The notes under the pieces were generated by a model. That model did no database searches and was not told where the DNA came from. It saw only the letters and a list, made by a program, of their open reading frames with translations. The position numbers were made by a program, and so were the translations under genes. From contig NZ_BBWZ01000006.1 of the NCBI RefSeq assembly GCF_001015055.1, positions 124,001 to 188,000 on the forward strand: a stretch of 64,000 bases of DNA, in the 5' to 3' direction. Shown here piece after piece: positions 26,580 through 35,871 of the stretch (positions are counted from its first letter, which is position 1; each line of letters starts with the position of its first letter). Source of the DNA: Aneurinibacillus tyrosinisolvens. GTDB lineage: Bacteria > Bacillota > Bacilli > Aneurinibacillales > Aneurinibacillaceae.

Positions 26580-27104
26580 ATGACAATTAAAAAAGGCTGG
26601 AACGGACGTTTTTTTGAGGATTTTGAAGTGGGAGATATTTATCCTCATCCACTTGGCAGGACGGTAACACAAACAGACAACATATGGTTTACACTTCTTA
26701 CGCAAAATACAAACCCAATCCACTTTGACACTGTTTATTCGGAGAAGACAGAGTTTGGCCGACCTCTTGTAGATTCTACCTTTACAGTAGCTTTAGTAAC
26801 AGGCCAATCGGTAACCGACATTTCCCAAAATGTAATGGCAAACCTCGGCTGGGACGAAATACGACTTCCAAACCCTGTTTTTGAAGGAGATACAATTTAC
26901 TCCTATAGTGAGGTTCTTGAGAAGCGTGAATCTAAGTCTCGCCCCAATGTAGGAATTGTAAAAGTAAAAACAGGTGGATATAACCAGGATGGTAAGGTGG
27001 TTATTGAATTTAAGCGTACCTTTATGGTGTATAAGCATGGTTGTGCTCCTGATATGACCAATGATTTGCTTTCCAAAGTTTTGAAGCAAGAGTCAATGAG
27101 TTAA
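26580..27104 (+). CDS. MaoC-family enoyl-CoA hydratase (itaconyl/mesaconyl-CoA type)
   Basis: 174 residues with the hot-dog fold pattern: FFEDFEVGDIYPHPLGRTV, TQNTNPIHFD (Asp/His hydratase site near residue 48) and FGRPLVDSTF. The length and opening match mesaconyl-CoA hydratases. With CaiB and CitE in the same operon it fits itaconyl-CoA hydratase (Ich), converting itaconyl- or mesaconyl-CoA to citramalyl-CoA. AATTAGGAGATGAATAGGG precedes the start. First gene of the operon, behind the palindromic operator. Confidence 0.8.
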   Translation: MTIKKGWNGRFFEDFEVGDIYPHPLGRTVTQTDNIWFTLLTQNTNPIHFDTVYSEKTEFGRPLVDSTFTVALVTGQSVTDISQNVMANLGWDEIRLPNPVFEGDTIYSYSEVLEKRESKSRPNVGIVKVKTGGYNQDGKVVIEFKRTFMVYKHGCAPDMTNDLLSKVLKQESMS

Positions 27105-27158
27105 TCATTCAATTACATTATTCTCAAAACATCTATCACATAGGAGGAGGAAGAAAAA

Positions 27159-28340
27159 ATGGCACAAAAAACGGAAGAAAAGATAAATCACAATGAATTA
27201 CACGAAGAACTACGAAAAGGTGTACGTAAAGTTTGCAGTCGTTTTCCTGATTCTTATTGGCGTGAACTGGAAGCAGAACATGCTTATCCAGGAGAGTTTG
27301 TGGAAGCGTTAACAAAAGGAGGATACCTGGCAGCTTTGATTCCGGAAGAGTATGGCGGCTCCGGATTCGGGATTACCGAAGCTTCCATTATACTTGAAGA
27401 GATTAATCGTTCTGGTGGGAATGCGGGTGCATGCCATGCACAGATGTATACGATGGGCACAGTGCTCCGTCATGGATCCGAAGAACAAAAAAATAAATAT
27501 TTACCACAAATCGCAGATGGCTCACTCCGTCTTCAAGCCTTTGGTGTAACAGAACCGAATACCGGAACGGACACCACCCAACTAAAAACAACGGCTGTAC
27601 GTAAGGGCGACAAATATATAGTTAACGGGCAAAAGGTGTTTATTTCACGTGTGGAGCATTCAGACATGATGATATTGCTTGTCCGCACAACACCGCTCGA
27701 TCAAGTCAAGAAGCGAACAGAAGGTTTGTCAGTGTTGTTGGTCGATTTGCGGCAAGCGATTGGGAATGGAATCACGGTCCGCCCTATTCGTACAATGATG
27801 AATCACGCCACTACAGAGCTTTTCATTGAAGATTTAGAAGTACCTGTTGAGAACCTTATCGGGGAAGAAGGGAAAGGGTTTCGCTATATTCTAGATGGAA
27901 TGAATGCAGAACGCATTCTTATCGCAGCTGAATGTATTGGAGATGGCAGGTGGTTTGTTGAGCGGGCGACGAATTATGCAAACCAACGGGTTGTCTTCCA
28001 GCGTCCAATCGGTCAGAATCAGGGCATTCAATTTCCAATCGCAAGATCCTATATCAACGTGGAAGCGGCTGATTTAATGCGCTTTCGGGCGGCAGAACTT
28101 TTCGATAGGGGCGAGCCATGCGGGGCAGAAGCAAATATGGCGAAATTGCTAGCTGCCGACGCTTCCTGGGAAGCGGCTAATGCAGCTTTACAAACCCACG
28201 GTGGCTTTGGATTCGCGGAAGAATATGATGTTGAACGCAAATTCCGTGAAACACGTTTGTATCAAGTTGCTCCTATTTCTACCAATTTAATTTTATCCTA
28301 TGTAGCGGAGCATATATTAAAACTACCTCGCTCTTATTGA
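27159..28340 (+). CDS. Acyl-CoA dehydrogenase family protein
   Basis: 393 residues with the ACAD fold: FGVTEPNTGTDTTQLKTTAV (FAD/substrate block near residue 130), GQKVFISR, and QTHGGFGFAEEYDVER toward the end. The usual catalytic YEGT segment is replaced by YQVAPISTNLILSY, as I recall for the acyl-CoA dehydrogenase that accompanies itaconate genes in Pseudomonas. The reaction is therefore uncertain; methylsuccinyl-CoA to mesaconyl-CoA is one idea. AGGAGGAGG precedes the ATG. Confidence 0.8.
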   Translation: MAQKTEEKINHNELHEELRKGVRKVCSRFPDSYWRELEAEHAYPGEFVEALTKGGYLAALIPEEYGGSGFGITEASIILEEINRSGGNAGACHAQMYTMGTVLRHGSEEQKNKYLPQIADGSLRLQAFGVTEPNTGTDTTQLKTTAVRKGDKYIVNGQKVFISRVEHSDMMILLVRTTPLDQVKKRTEGLSVLLVDLRQAIGNGITVRPIRTMMNHATTELFIEDLEVPVENLIGEEGKGFRYILDGMNAERILIAAECIGDGRWFVERATNYANQRVVFQRPIGQNQGIQFPIARSYINVEAADLMRFRAAELFDRGEPCGAEANMAKLLAADASWEAANAALQTHGGFGFAEEYDVERKFRETRLYQVAPISTNLILSYVAEHILKLPRSY

Positions 28341-28407
28341 TTTTCGGATCCAATATCCGTATTGAATGGGGTGTAAGCAATTATTATGATTTTACGGAGG
28401 TGTACAA

Positions 28408-29567
28408 ATGCTACCATTGGAAGGAATTACTGTAGTGTCACTAGAGCAAGCCATTGCCGCTCCATTTGCCACACGCCAGCTGGCTGATTTAGGTGCTCGT
28501 GTTATTAAAATTGAACGACCGGATGTGGGAGATTTTGCCCGTCAATATGATACAACCGTAAATGGAATATCCAGCCATTTCGTGTGGACAAATCGCTCCA
28601 AACAATCCATAGAACTGGATTTAAAAACCGAAGAAAGCCAGCAAATACTGTTAGATTTGCTTGCGAAGGCTGATGTGTTTGTACAGAATTTAGCCCCTGG
28701 AGCCATTGACAGGCTTGGATTTAGCCCGGTTGAATTACGCGAGAAATTTCCCGGCCTTATTATTTGTGGTATTTCCGGTTATGGCACGGAGGGGCCGTAT
28801 CGGGATAAAAAAGCATATGATTTGCTCATTCAGTGTGAATCCGGGCTTGTTTCATTGACTGGTACAGCGGAGGCCCCATCGAAGGTAGGAATTTCGATTG
28901 CCGATATTGCGGCCGGTATGTATGCGTATACTGGGATTTTGACCGCGCTCCTTCAGCGCCAGAAGACGGGAGAAGGTACAGTTTTAGAAGTATCAATGCT
29001 GGAAGCACTTGGGGAATGGATGGGTTATCCCCTTTACTATACGCATTATGGCGAAAAAGAGCCGCAAAGGACGGGTGCAAGACACGCCACAATCTATCCA
29101 TACGGTCCGTTTCCAGCCAAAGATAATAAAACGGTGTTTTTCGGAATTCAAAACGAGCGGGAGTGGGCACAATTTTGCGAATGGTGCTTGAGCAGCAGGA
29201 AATTGCATTGGACCCGCGCTTTAACCTGAATCATAAGCGTATTCACAACCTAAAAGAACTGGAAAAAATAATCAATGACAAGCTTCTGACCCTGACAGCC
29301 GATGAGATTATGGGACGTCTGGAGGCTGCGAAGATAGCAAATGCACGCATGAATACAATGCATGAGTTTATTGAACATCCCCAGCTCAAAGCGCGCAACC
29401 GCTGGCGAGAGGTGGAGACAGAAGTAGGGCCTGTGCGTGCGCTTATCCCACCGGCTATGCCGGAAGGAATAGAGCCGGTCATGAAGCCAGTGCCGCGTCT
29501 TGGGGAACATAATGAATTAATTTTGGCTGAGATAGGCCGCAGTAAGAGTGTCATAAACAAAGGGTAG
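28408..29567 (+). pseudogene. CaiB/BaiF CoA-transferase, frameshifted
   Basis: Two overlapping frames form a complete family III CoA-transferase of about 385 residues. The first carries LEQAIAAPFATRQLADLGA, IKIERPDVGDF and the catalytic Asp region KKAYDLLIQCESGL; the second carries the C-terminal domain (DPRFNLNHKR, EFIEHPQLKARNRW). One missing A near 29180 (GCGAATGG for GCGAAATGG) accounts for the break. In the itaconate pathway this enzyme (Ict) moves CoA from succinyl-CoA to itaconate. If the frameshift is real the pathway is cut at its first step. Confidence 0.8.
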
Positions 29568-29596
29568 GAAAGGAAGCCGAAAGGGGGGAGAGATAC

Positions 29597-30490
29597 ATGC
29601 CACTGTGGCGAAGCTGGATGTTTATACCGGGGAATCAGGAAAGAAAGCTCGCGAAAGCGGCGCAGACAGAAGCGGACGTTATTATTTATGATTTAGAAGA
29701 CGCAGTTCCTATTGAGGAGAAAAAACAGGCAAGACAGATGGTTAAACAGGCGCTAACGAAAAAAAATGGAAGAGAAACATTTGTCCGGATTAATGATCTG
29801 TCCACCCCGTATTTTATGGATGATATACAGGAAATGGTAGGATATGGCGCTGATGGCATTATGCTGCCGAAAACAGGGAAGAAAGAGGACATTGACCTGG
29901 TTGATTATCTTCTAAGAGCAGCGGAAATGCGGCACGGCCGCAAAGTTGGTGAGACAGTGATTATGCCGCTAATTGAGTCGGCGTCCGGATTGCACCACGC
30001 CTTTGATATCGCAAAAGCCAGTGACAGGATCCGCTGCCTGGCATTCGGGTCGGTCGATTACACGCTGGATGTTTACGCCGAACTTACGAAAGAAGGAACA
30101 GAAATCCTCTTTGCCCGCTCCTGGCTTGTTAATGTGTCACGAGCTGCAGGTATCCACCCGCCAATAGATGGGGTCTACGTAGACATTCAAGATGAAGAGG
30201 GTCTTAAAAAAGAAGCCAAATTGATTAAGCAGCTTGGTTTTCAGGGGAAATTGGCACTTCATCCTAAACAAAATGTCATTATTAATGATGTGTTTCTGCC
30301 CTCAGAGGAGGAAATCAAGCTGGCCCGGCGCATTACGCAAGCGTTTGATGAGGCCATAAAGCAGGGAATCGCCGCCATTCAGGTCAATGGTAAGATGGTT
30401 GATTATCCTGTGGCGATGCGGGCGCGCAAAATGATAGAGCAGATGGAAGCGCTTGGGTCAAGTGAAAGGGAAGAAAAGCGTGCAAACTAA
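29597..30490 (+). CDS. CitE-like (citramalyl-CoA) lyase
   Basis: 297 residues with the HpcH/CitE barrel motifs: RSWMFIPGNQERKLAKAA, DVIIYDLEDAVP (Mg/CoA site near residue 37), MLPKTG, IMPLIESASGL, LAFGSVDYTLD and LALHPKQ. These enzymes split malyl-type CoA thioesters; with the MaoC and CaiB genes the expected reaction is (S)-citramalyl-CoA to acetyl-CoA plus pyruvate. GGGGGGAGAG precedes the ATG. It follows the CoA-transferase by 30 bases. Confidence 0.85.
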   Translation: MPLWRSWMFIPGNQERKLAKAAQTEADVIIYDLEDAVPIEEKKQARQMVKQALTKKNGRETFVRINDLSTPYFMDDIQEMVGYGADGIMLPKTGKKEDIDLVDYLLRAAEMRHGRKVGETVIMPLIESASGLHHAFDIAKASDRIRCLAFGSVDYTLDVYAELTKEGTEILFARSWLVNVSRAAGIHPPIDGVYVDIQDEEGLKKEAKLIKQLGFQGKLALHPKQNVIINDVFLPSEEEIKLARRITQAFDEAIKQGIAAIQVNGKMVDYPVAMRARKMIEQMEALGSSEREEKRAN

Positions 30491-30638
30491 ACCATACTCT
30501 CCTTCTGTAATCCCGGGAGTGGGTTACAATACAAGTGGATTTAAAACAAACAACGTAATTTAAAAAATGTGAATAATTCAGAACAATTTATATTATCTGT
30601 TTACCCTTTTTACTATCTATATTATATTAGGATTAAGG

Positions 30639-30654
30639 ATTATGGATCCAAAAT
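30639..30654 (+). promoter_or_regulatory. Operator-like site before GntR gene
   Basis: ATTATGGATCCAAAAT shares the TGGATCCA core with the palindrome at 26478. It lies just downstream of a promoter (TTTACC, 17 bases, TATATT near 30601-30629), consistent with autoregulation. Confidence 0.5.
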
Positions 30655-30726
30655 GTTAGAGTATTTTTCCTATTAGCTTTATAATGAAAGAAAAACACAT
30701 AAAGCTTAGAGGAGATTGGAAAAAAC

Positions 30727-31403
30727 ATGGAGCCAATTATTATACAACCTGCACGGGAAAAAGTAGCCGCTATTTTAAGGAAAGCGATATTCCTGGGTGA
30801 ATTAAAACCGGGTGAAGTTCTGTCACAGGAGGAAATGGCCAGCAAGCTTGGTATTTCCCGCATGCCTGTAAGAGAAGCCTTTCAAATGCTTGAACGAGAT
30901 GGCTTGCTTGTGCTGCAAAACCGGCGCGGTGCTGTGGTACGTGGCTGACGCTGGCCGATATTCAGGAACATTACGAACTGCGCGCTTTAATGGAAGGGGA
31001 AGCAGCCGCCCGGGCCAGTAGATATGGTGAAGATTTTACATCAATTTTTTTAGCACTTGAGAAAACCGAACAGGCAGCACAAAGTGGGGACGTAGCAGCG
31101 TACGTATCAGCTAATGACGAGTTTCATCATGCTATTTGGAAGACGGGGAAAGGACAGCGTTTAGAAACGCTGTTACACCAGATATGGAATGGGCTCCCGA
31201 CCCGTCTTCCGGAGCTGCTGACTGAGCAAATCGAGCGTTCATTATCTGAACACAAGCAGCTTGTTAAGGTCATTTCCGAACGAAAGGCAGACGAGGCACG
31301 AGCAACAATGTCTCATCATATTATGCGAAGTTTTCACGATTTTGTCGCCTCTAGAGAACATACACAGCAAGCTCCCACACAAGCAGAGGGAAAAGGCGAA
31401 TAA
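30727..31403 (+). pseudogene. GntR/FadR-type regulator, frameshifted
   Basis: The first frame holds the winged helix (LRKAIFLGELKPGEVLSQEE, LGISRMPVREAFQMLERDGL) and stops after 73 residues. The next frame continues directly with the FCD ligand domain (LTLADIQEHYELRALMEGEA, NDEFHHAIWKTG, EHKQLVKVI). One missing C at about 30946 (GGCTGACG for GGCCTGACG) restores a 226-residue FadR-type regulator. FCD domains bind organic acids with a metal. Placed between the CitE and TRAP genes, it probably controls both through the TGGATCCA boxes. Confidence 0.8.
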
Positions 31404-31429
31404 GCATTCACTACGTAACCAATAGATTG

Positions 31430-31479
31430 TCCGCTCCAGCAGATAGGAGATCTGCGTATCTTCTGCCTGCTGGAGCGGA
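31430..31479 (+). terminator. 13-bp stem hairpin before TRAP genes
   Basis: TCCGCTCCAGCAG (31430-31442) and CTGCTGGAGCGGA (31467-31479) pair perfectly. No T run follows, so it may be an RNA stabiliser or a rho-type end rather than an intrinsic terminator. Confidence 0.5.
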
Positions 31480-31541
31480 TGGTCACACAGATGGATAATC
31501 TCCAGAAAGAAGACCCTGCTACATAAGAAAAATAGTAATTG

Positions 31542-31555
31542 TGTAAGCGTTATCT
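31542..31555 (+). promoter_or_regulatory. cre box (CcpA site)
   Basis: TGTAAGCGTTATCT fits the catabolite-response consensus TGWAANCGNTNWCW. It lies 34-47 bases before the dctP start, so glucose repression of the TRAP transporter is likely. Confidence 0.65.
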
Positions 31556-31588
31556 TCAAAACATTTTGTCATTAGGGGGATGTTGTTA

Positions 31589-32629
31589 ATGAAAAAAAGG
31601 TTGGCCATCTGTTTACTTGTTTTGCTCCTCGGTTTATTAACTGCCTGCGGGGGCGGAGGCAGTAAGGAAACTGCCAAGAGTGATAACGGAAATAAAGGGG
31701 ATGGCAAACAAATTGTCATCAAGTTCTCACATGTTACTTCGGTTGAAAGTGTAAAAGGAAAAGCGGCGCAAAAATTTGCTGATCTGGTGGCAGAAAAAAC
31801 AGGCGGGAAAGTAAAAGTGGAGGTATATCCATCGTCACAGCTGTACGGTGATAAAGAAGAATTGGATGCGCTGGTATCCGGAAACGTGCAAATGATTGCC
31901 CCTTCCGTGACCAAAATGGTAAAGCTCGACCCACGCTGGCAATATGTGGACATGCCGTTCCTGTTTAGGGATGAAGCACACTCTCTGAAATTCTTCGAGA
32001 GTGATTTGGCGAAAAAACTGATGAACAGTGAGCAGCTGGTAGGTAACGACATCATGGGTCTGGCTTTCTGGGAAAATGGCTTTAAACAGGTCACAAACAA
32101 CAAAAGAGCGTTGAAAACACCGGCTGATTTTAAAGGGCTGAAATTCCGCGCACAGGCAGGCAAAGTATTGGATGGACAGTTTAAAGCACTGGGAGCAGGA
32201 TCTGCAACCATCCCGTTCGGTGAATCGTACGCGGCTCTGCAGCAAGGTACGGTAGACGGACAGGAAAACACATTCAACAACATTGATACACAAAAGTATC
32301 AAGAAGTACAAAAGTATATGACGGTTAGTAACCATGGACGTATTGATTATGGTATTTTCGTCAATAAGCCGTTCTGGGATAACATGCCGCAAGACGTTCG
32401 TCCGAAGGTTGAAGGGGCTTTAAAAGAAGCTACTGACTATGCGAATCATATGGCAAAGGAGGAAAACGACAAAAGCTATGAAAACCTGAAAAAATCAGGC
32501 AAAATGCAAATTACGGAACTGACGGATGCAGAGCGTGCCGAGCTGGAAAAAGCGCTGCAGCCGGTATATGAGCAGTTCAAGTCCGTTATTACCCCTGAGC
32601 TTATCGACGGAATAAAGAATCTGAAATAG
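31589..32629 (+). CDS. dctP: TRAP transporter substrate-binding lipoprotein (DctP)
   Basis: 346 residues from the ATG at 31589, nine bases after AGGGGG; an ATG at 31580 overlaps that site. A lipoprotein signal ends LLTACGGGG, so Cys becomes the membrane anchor. The body has DctP landmarks: FADLVAEKTGGKVKVEVYPS, QLYGDKEELDAL, the conserved Arg in GLKFRAQAGKVL, and VDGQENTFNNID. It binds a carboxylate outside the membrane and hands it to DctQM. A dicarboxylate of the itaconate type fits the operon. Confidence 0.88.
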   Translation: MKKRLAICLLVLLLGLLTACGGGGSKETAKSDNGNKGDGKQIVIKFSHVTSVESVKGKAAQKFADLVAEKTGGKVKVEVYPSSQLYGDKEELDALVSGNVQMIAPSVTKMVKLDPRWQYVDMPFLFRDEAHSLKFFESDLAKKLMNSEQLVGNDIMGLAFWENGFKQVTNNKRALKTPADFKGLKFRAQAGKVLDGQFKALGAGSATIPFGESYAALQQGTVDGQENTFNNIDTQKYQEVQKYMTVSNHGRIDYGIFVNKPFWDNMPQDVRPKVEGALKEATDYANHMAKEENDKSYENLKKSGKMQITELTDAERAELEKALQPVYEQFKSVITPELIDGIKNLK

Positions 32630-32693
32630 GGTTACTAAGGAAGGGCACTGCATTATTGGTGCTTCTTCCTCCTTAATTGAAGGAGGGATATCA

Positions 32694-33239
32694 TTGAAAA
32701 GCTCGAAAAAGATGTGGGATTTGCTTGAAGACATCGCCGCAGGCTCCTTTTTATCCGTTGGTATCGCATTTGTTTTTTACGGTGTTCTCATGCGCTATGT
32801 TTTTAATGAGCCAAAAGCCTGGGTAGAAGAAATAGCTAACTATACACTTGTATGGGGTGCGCTGCTCGGCGTTTCAGTTGCATTGCGTAATAATCACCAT
32901 ATTCAGGTGGACATACTGTATGATAAACTGCCGCGTAGGATGCAGCGTTTGGTAGATCTTTTTGCAAACCTCATGGGAATTTTATTTAGTATTTTCTTTA
33001 TGTATTACGGGTATGTTTTGGTGGCGAAGAGGTATACGTCCGGCATGGTTTCGATGGATGTCGGTATTCCAATGTGGATGGTTTATCTGATTCTCCCAAT
33101 TTCAGGCATTATGCTCCTGCTTCGCTTTATCGAGAAGTTTGTCCAGGCAGTGCGTGGAGAAAAAATCGTAAATACAGTAGATATGGTAGAGATATCTGAA
33201 GAAAAGGAGAATGCCCCGCATGGTACTCACGCTATTTAG
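32694..33239 (+). CDS. dctQ: TRAP transporter small membrane subunit (DctQ)
   Basis: 181 residues with four membrane helices, as expected for DctQ (YVFNEPKAWVEEIANYTLVW after helix 1 is typical). The start is TTG, with GAAGGAGGGATA upstream. The gene overlaps the start of DctM by 20-29 bases, so translation is coupled. Confidence 0.85.
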   Translation: MKSSKKMWDLLEDIAAGSFLSVGIAFVFYGVLMRYVFNEPKAWVEEIANYTLVWGALLGVSVALRNNHHIQVDILYDKLPRRMQRLVDLFANLMGILFSIFFMYYGYVLVAKRYTSGMVSMDVGIPMWMVYLILPISGIMLLLRFIEKFVQAVRGEKIVNTVDMVEISEEKENAPHGTHAI

Positions 33240-34491
33240 TAGTTTCATAGGTCTTATGCTGCTCCGGGTACCGATTGCCATCAGTCTGGCATTGTCTACT
33301 GTACTGGTGTTGATGATGTCTGACTTTAACATGAACATGGTGCCGCAGCGGATGTTCGCAGCGCTTGATTCATTTCCACTGATGGCGATTCCCGGCTTCG
33401 TACTGGCCGGCGTCATTCTGGCTCGTGGCGGAATTTCCAAGTATTTAATTGAAGCGCTGCGCACATGGGTGGGTCATCTGCAGGGTGGGCTATCTGTTGT
33501 TACCATATTGGCTTGTATGGTGTTTGCGGCCATTTCTGGTTCCAGTCCGGCGACGGCTGCCGCAATCGGAGCGATTATGATTCCAGCGATGGTCAATGCG
33601 GGTTATGATAAAAAGTATGCTATGGGACTGGTAGCCGCCTCAGGTACATTAGGGATTTTAATTCCGCCAAGCATTCCGCTCATCATCTATGGAATTACCG
33701 CCGAAGAATCCATCGGCAAACTGTTTATGGCTGGCGTCATCCCAGGATTGCTGCTGGGTGGTATCTTGATCATATCCGCTATTTTCTTTGCCCGGAAGCA
33801 TGGATTTGGAAGTGACGAAAAATCTTCGATGGAAGTGCGTATGAAAGCCTCGATTAAAGCGCTATGGGGCGCGTTTCTGCCCATCCTAATTCTGGGCAGT
33901 ATCTATACCGGAGTGGCAACGCCCACGGAATCAGCCGTTATCGCGGTTGTATACGGTATCATCGTCTCGGTTGTCATTTATCGGGAGATGGGTATAAAAG
34001 ACATTCGCCCCCTTCTGGTAGAAACCATTAACATTACGTCGATGATTTTCCTTATTATTGCCGCTGCCAGCCTGTTCGGCCTGTACCTGACGAATGAACA
34101 GGTGCCACAAACCGTGGGGGCATGGATTGCGGAAAGTAATATAAACAAATGGATGTTCTTTCTTGTCGTCAACCTCCTGTTCTTTTTCCTGGGAATGTTT
34201 CTGGAAGCGGTTTCGATTATCCTGATTACACTGCCAATTTTGCTTCCGATTATCCATCATCTCGGCATTAATCCGATTCATTTCGCAATTGTTATGACCG
34301 TAAATATGGAACTTGCGATGATTACGCCTCCGGTCGGTCTAAACTTGTTTGTTGTAGGCGGTATTGCAAAAGAGAAACTTGAACTCGTCGTACGTGGGGT
34401 TGCTCCCTTTATTGTTTTGTTTATCATCGTGCTGGCATTTTATGTTATTTTCCCGCAAATTTCACTTTGGCTGCCGAATATGATGGAATAA
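33220..34491 (+). CDS. dctM: TRAP transporter large membrane subunit (DctM)
   Basis: About 423 residues with around 12 membrane segments and the DctM motifs: FPLMAIPGFVLAG, AISGSSPATAAAIGAIMIPA, SGTLGILIPPSIPLIIYG and ITPPVGLNLFVV. It couples uptake to the Na+ gradient. I prefer the ATG at 33220, ten bases after AAAAGGAG, over 33211, which is too near. It ends 24 bases before the PrpD gene. Confidence 0.88.
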   Translation: MVLTLFSSFIGLMLLRVPIAISLALSTVLVLMMSDFNMNMVPQRMFAALDSFPLMAIPGFVLAGVILARGGISKYLIEALRTWVGHLQGGLSVVTILACMVFAAISGSSPATAAAIGAIMIPAMVNAGYDKKYAMGLVAASGTLGILIPPSIPLIIYGITAEESIGKLFMAGVIPGLLLGGILIISAIFFARKHGFGSDEKSSMEVRMKASIKALWGAFLPILILGSIYTGVATPTESAVIAVVYGIIVSVVIYREMGIKDIRPLLVETINITSMIFLIIAAASLFGLYLTNEQVPQTVGAWIAESNINKWMFFLVVNLLFFFLGMFLEAVSIILITLPILLPIIHHLGINPIHFAIVMTVNMELAMITPPVGLNLFVVGGIAKEKLELVVRGVAPFIVLFIIVLAFYVIFPQISLWLPNMME

Positions 34492-34515
34492 AGAAACCAA
34501 GGAGGACGAAAAACA

Positions 34516-35871
34516 ATGAGTATAAGCAGGCAAATCGCTTCTTATCTGATAAAAACAAAATATGAAGACATGCCTTCAGAAGCAGTAGAATTTACGAAGT
34601 TATGTGTGCTTGATTGGCTTGCCTCAGCGCTGGCTGGACGGGAGGAGCCGCCCATTCAAATGATTCATCAGGTGGTGAGGGAATCCGGAGGAAATCCCCA
34701 GGCTACGCTTGTAACAGGAGAGCGGTCATCTGTATTGAATGCAGCGCTCGTTAATGGAGCGTCAAGCCATGTTGTGGAGCTTGATGATATTCACAAAGCA
34801 TCCATTATCCATGCAGCAACGGTTGTTATTCCGGCAGCACTGGCAGTAGCGGAATGGAAGAAATTAAGCGGAAAGGACTTGCTGCTGGCAGTAGCACTCG
34901 GGTATGAAGTGTGTTATCGCGTCGGGGAAGCGGTTAGCCCATCCCACTATTATTACTGGCACAATACAGCAACGTGCGGCACGTTTGGCGCAGCCGCTGC
35001 GGCCGCCAAGCTGCTCGGGCTTAATGAGAATCAGATTGTCCAGGCGCTTGGGAATGCCGGCACACAGGCGGCCGGATTATGGGAATTCATTGAAGACGGG
35101 GCCATGTCTAAGCAATTGCACCCTGGCAAAGCAGCTATGAATGGGGTGCTGGCGGCCTTACTTGCCGAAAAGGGATTTACCGGGGCAGAATGCATTTTTG
35201 AAGGGAAACGTGGATTTTTCCAGGCCATGTCAGAGCAATATGATGCCAGCAAAATGACGGAAGGGCTCGGTACAACATTTAAAATTACGGAAAATTCGTT
35301 TAAAATTCACGCTTCATGCCGCCATACCCACCATGCGATGGATCTTGCACAGGTGTTGTGTCAGGAAAGACAGCTGAAACCGAGCGATGTGAAGGCGATT
35401 CGTGTTAAAACGTACCGTGCTGTCGTAAACATTACCGATAACCCGGACCCCAATACAGTATACGCTTCCAAGTTTAGCTTGCAGTACTGCGTAGCACTTG
35501 CACTATTGACAGGTAAAACATCGCTGCCCGATTTTAGCGAAGAAGCCTTATATAACGAGGACATTCGAGACTTGATGAAGCGGATTTCTGTTTCAATTGA
35601 TCCCGAAGTGGATGCGGCTTATCCAAGTAAATGGGGCGCCAAGTTTGAAATCGAATTTGCCAGCGGTGATAAACTGACGCTTACGGCCGATTATCCAAAA
35701 GGCGATCCTGAGAATCCGGTGTCAGCCATTGAGTTGATGGATAAATTCCGTGCATTGACGTTACGGCTTCGGAAGGAAGAAGTAGAAGGCTTTATCGATA
35801 CGGTCATGAATTTGGAGCAAGTAGAAGATGTCCAAGATTTTTGGATGCTTAGTATGGTAAAGGGCGGATGA
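34516..35871 (+). CDS. MmgE/PrpD family protein
   Basis: 451 residues with the MmgE/PrpD pattern: CVLDWLASALAG, GASSHVVELDDIHKASIIHA (active-site Asp/His region near residue 85), AALALGYEVCYRVG-like helix, and ASCRHTHHAMD near residue 272. The family includes 2-methylcitrate dehydratase and cis-aconitate decarboxylase, the enzyme that makes itaconate. AAGGAGGACG precedes the ATG; the stop overlaps the next gene. A PrpD-family gene also occurs in Pseudomonas itaconate clusters, where its role is unclear to me. Confidence 0.8.
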   Translation: MSISRQIASYLIKTKYEDMPSEAVEFTKLCVLDWLASALAGREEPPIQMIHQVVRESGGNPQATLVTGERSSVLNAALVNGASSHVVELDDIHKASIIHAATVVIPAALAVAEWKKLSGKDLLLAVALGYEVCYRVGEAVSPSHYYYWHNTATCGTFGAAAAAAKLLGLNENQIVQALGNAGTQAAGLWEFIEDGAMSKQLHPGKAAMNGVLAALLAEKGFTGAECIFEGKRGFFQAMSEQYDASKMTEGLGTTFKITENSFKIHASCRHTHHAMDLAQVLCQERQLKPSDVKAIRVKTYRAVVNITDNPDPNTVYASKFSLQYCVALALLTGKTSLPDFSEEALYNEDIRDLMKRISVSIDPEVDAAYPSKWGAKFEIEFASGDKLTLTADYPKGDPENPVSAIELMDKFRALTLRLRKEEVEGFIDTVMNLEQVEDVQDFWMLSMVKGG

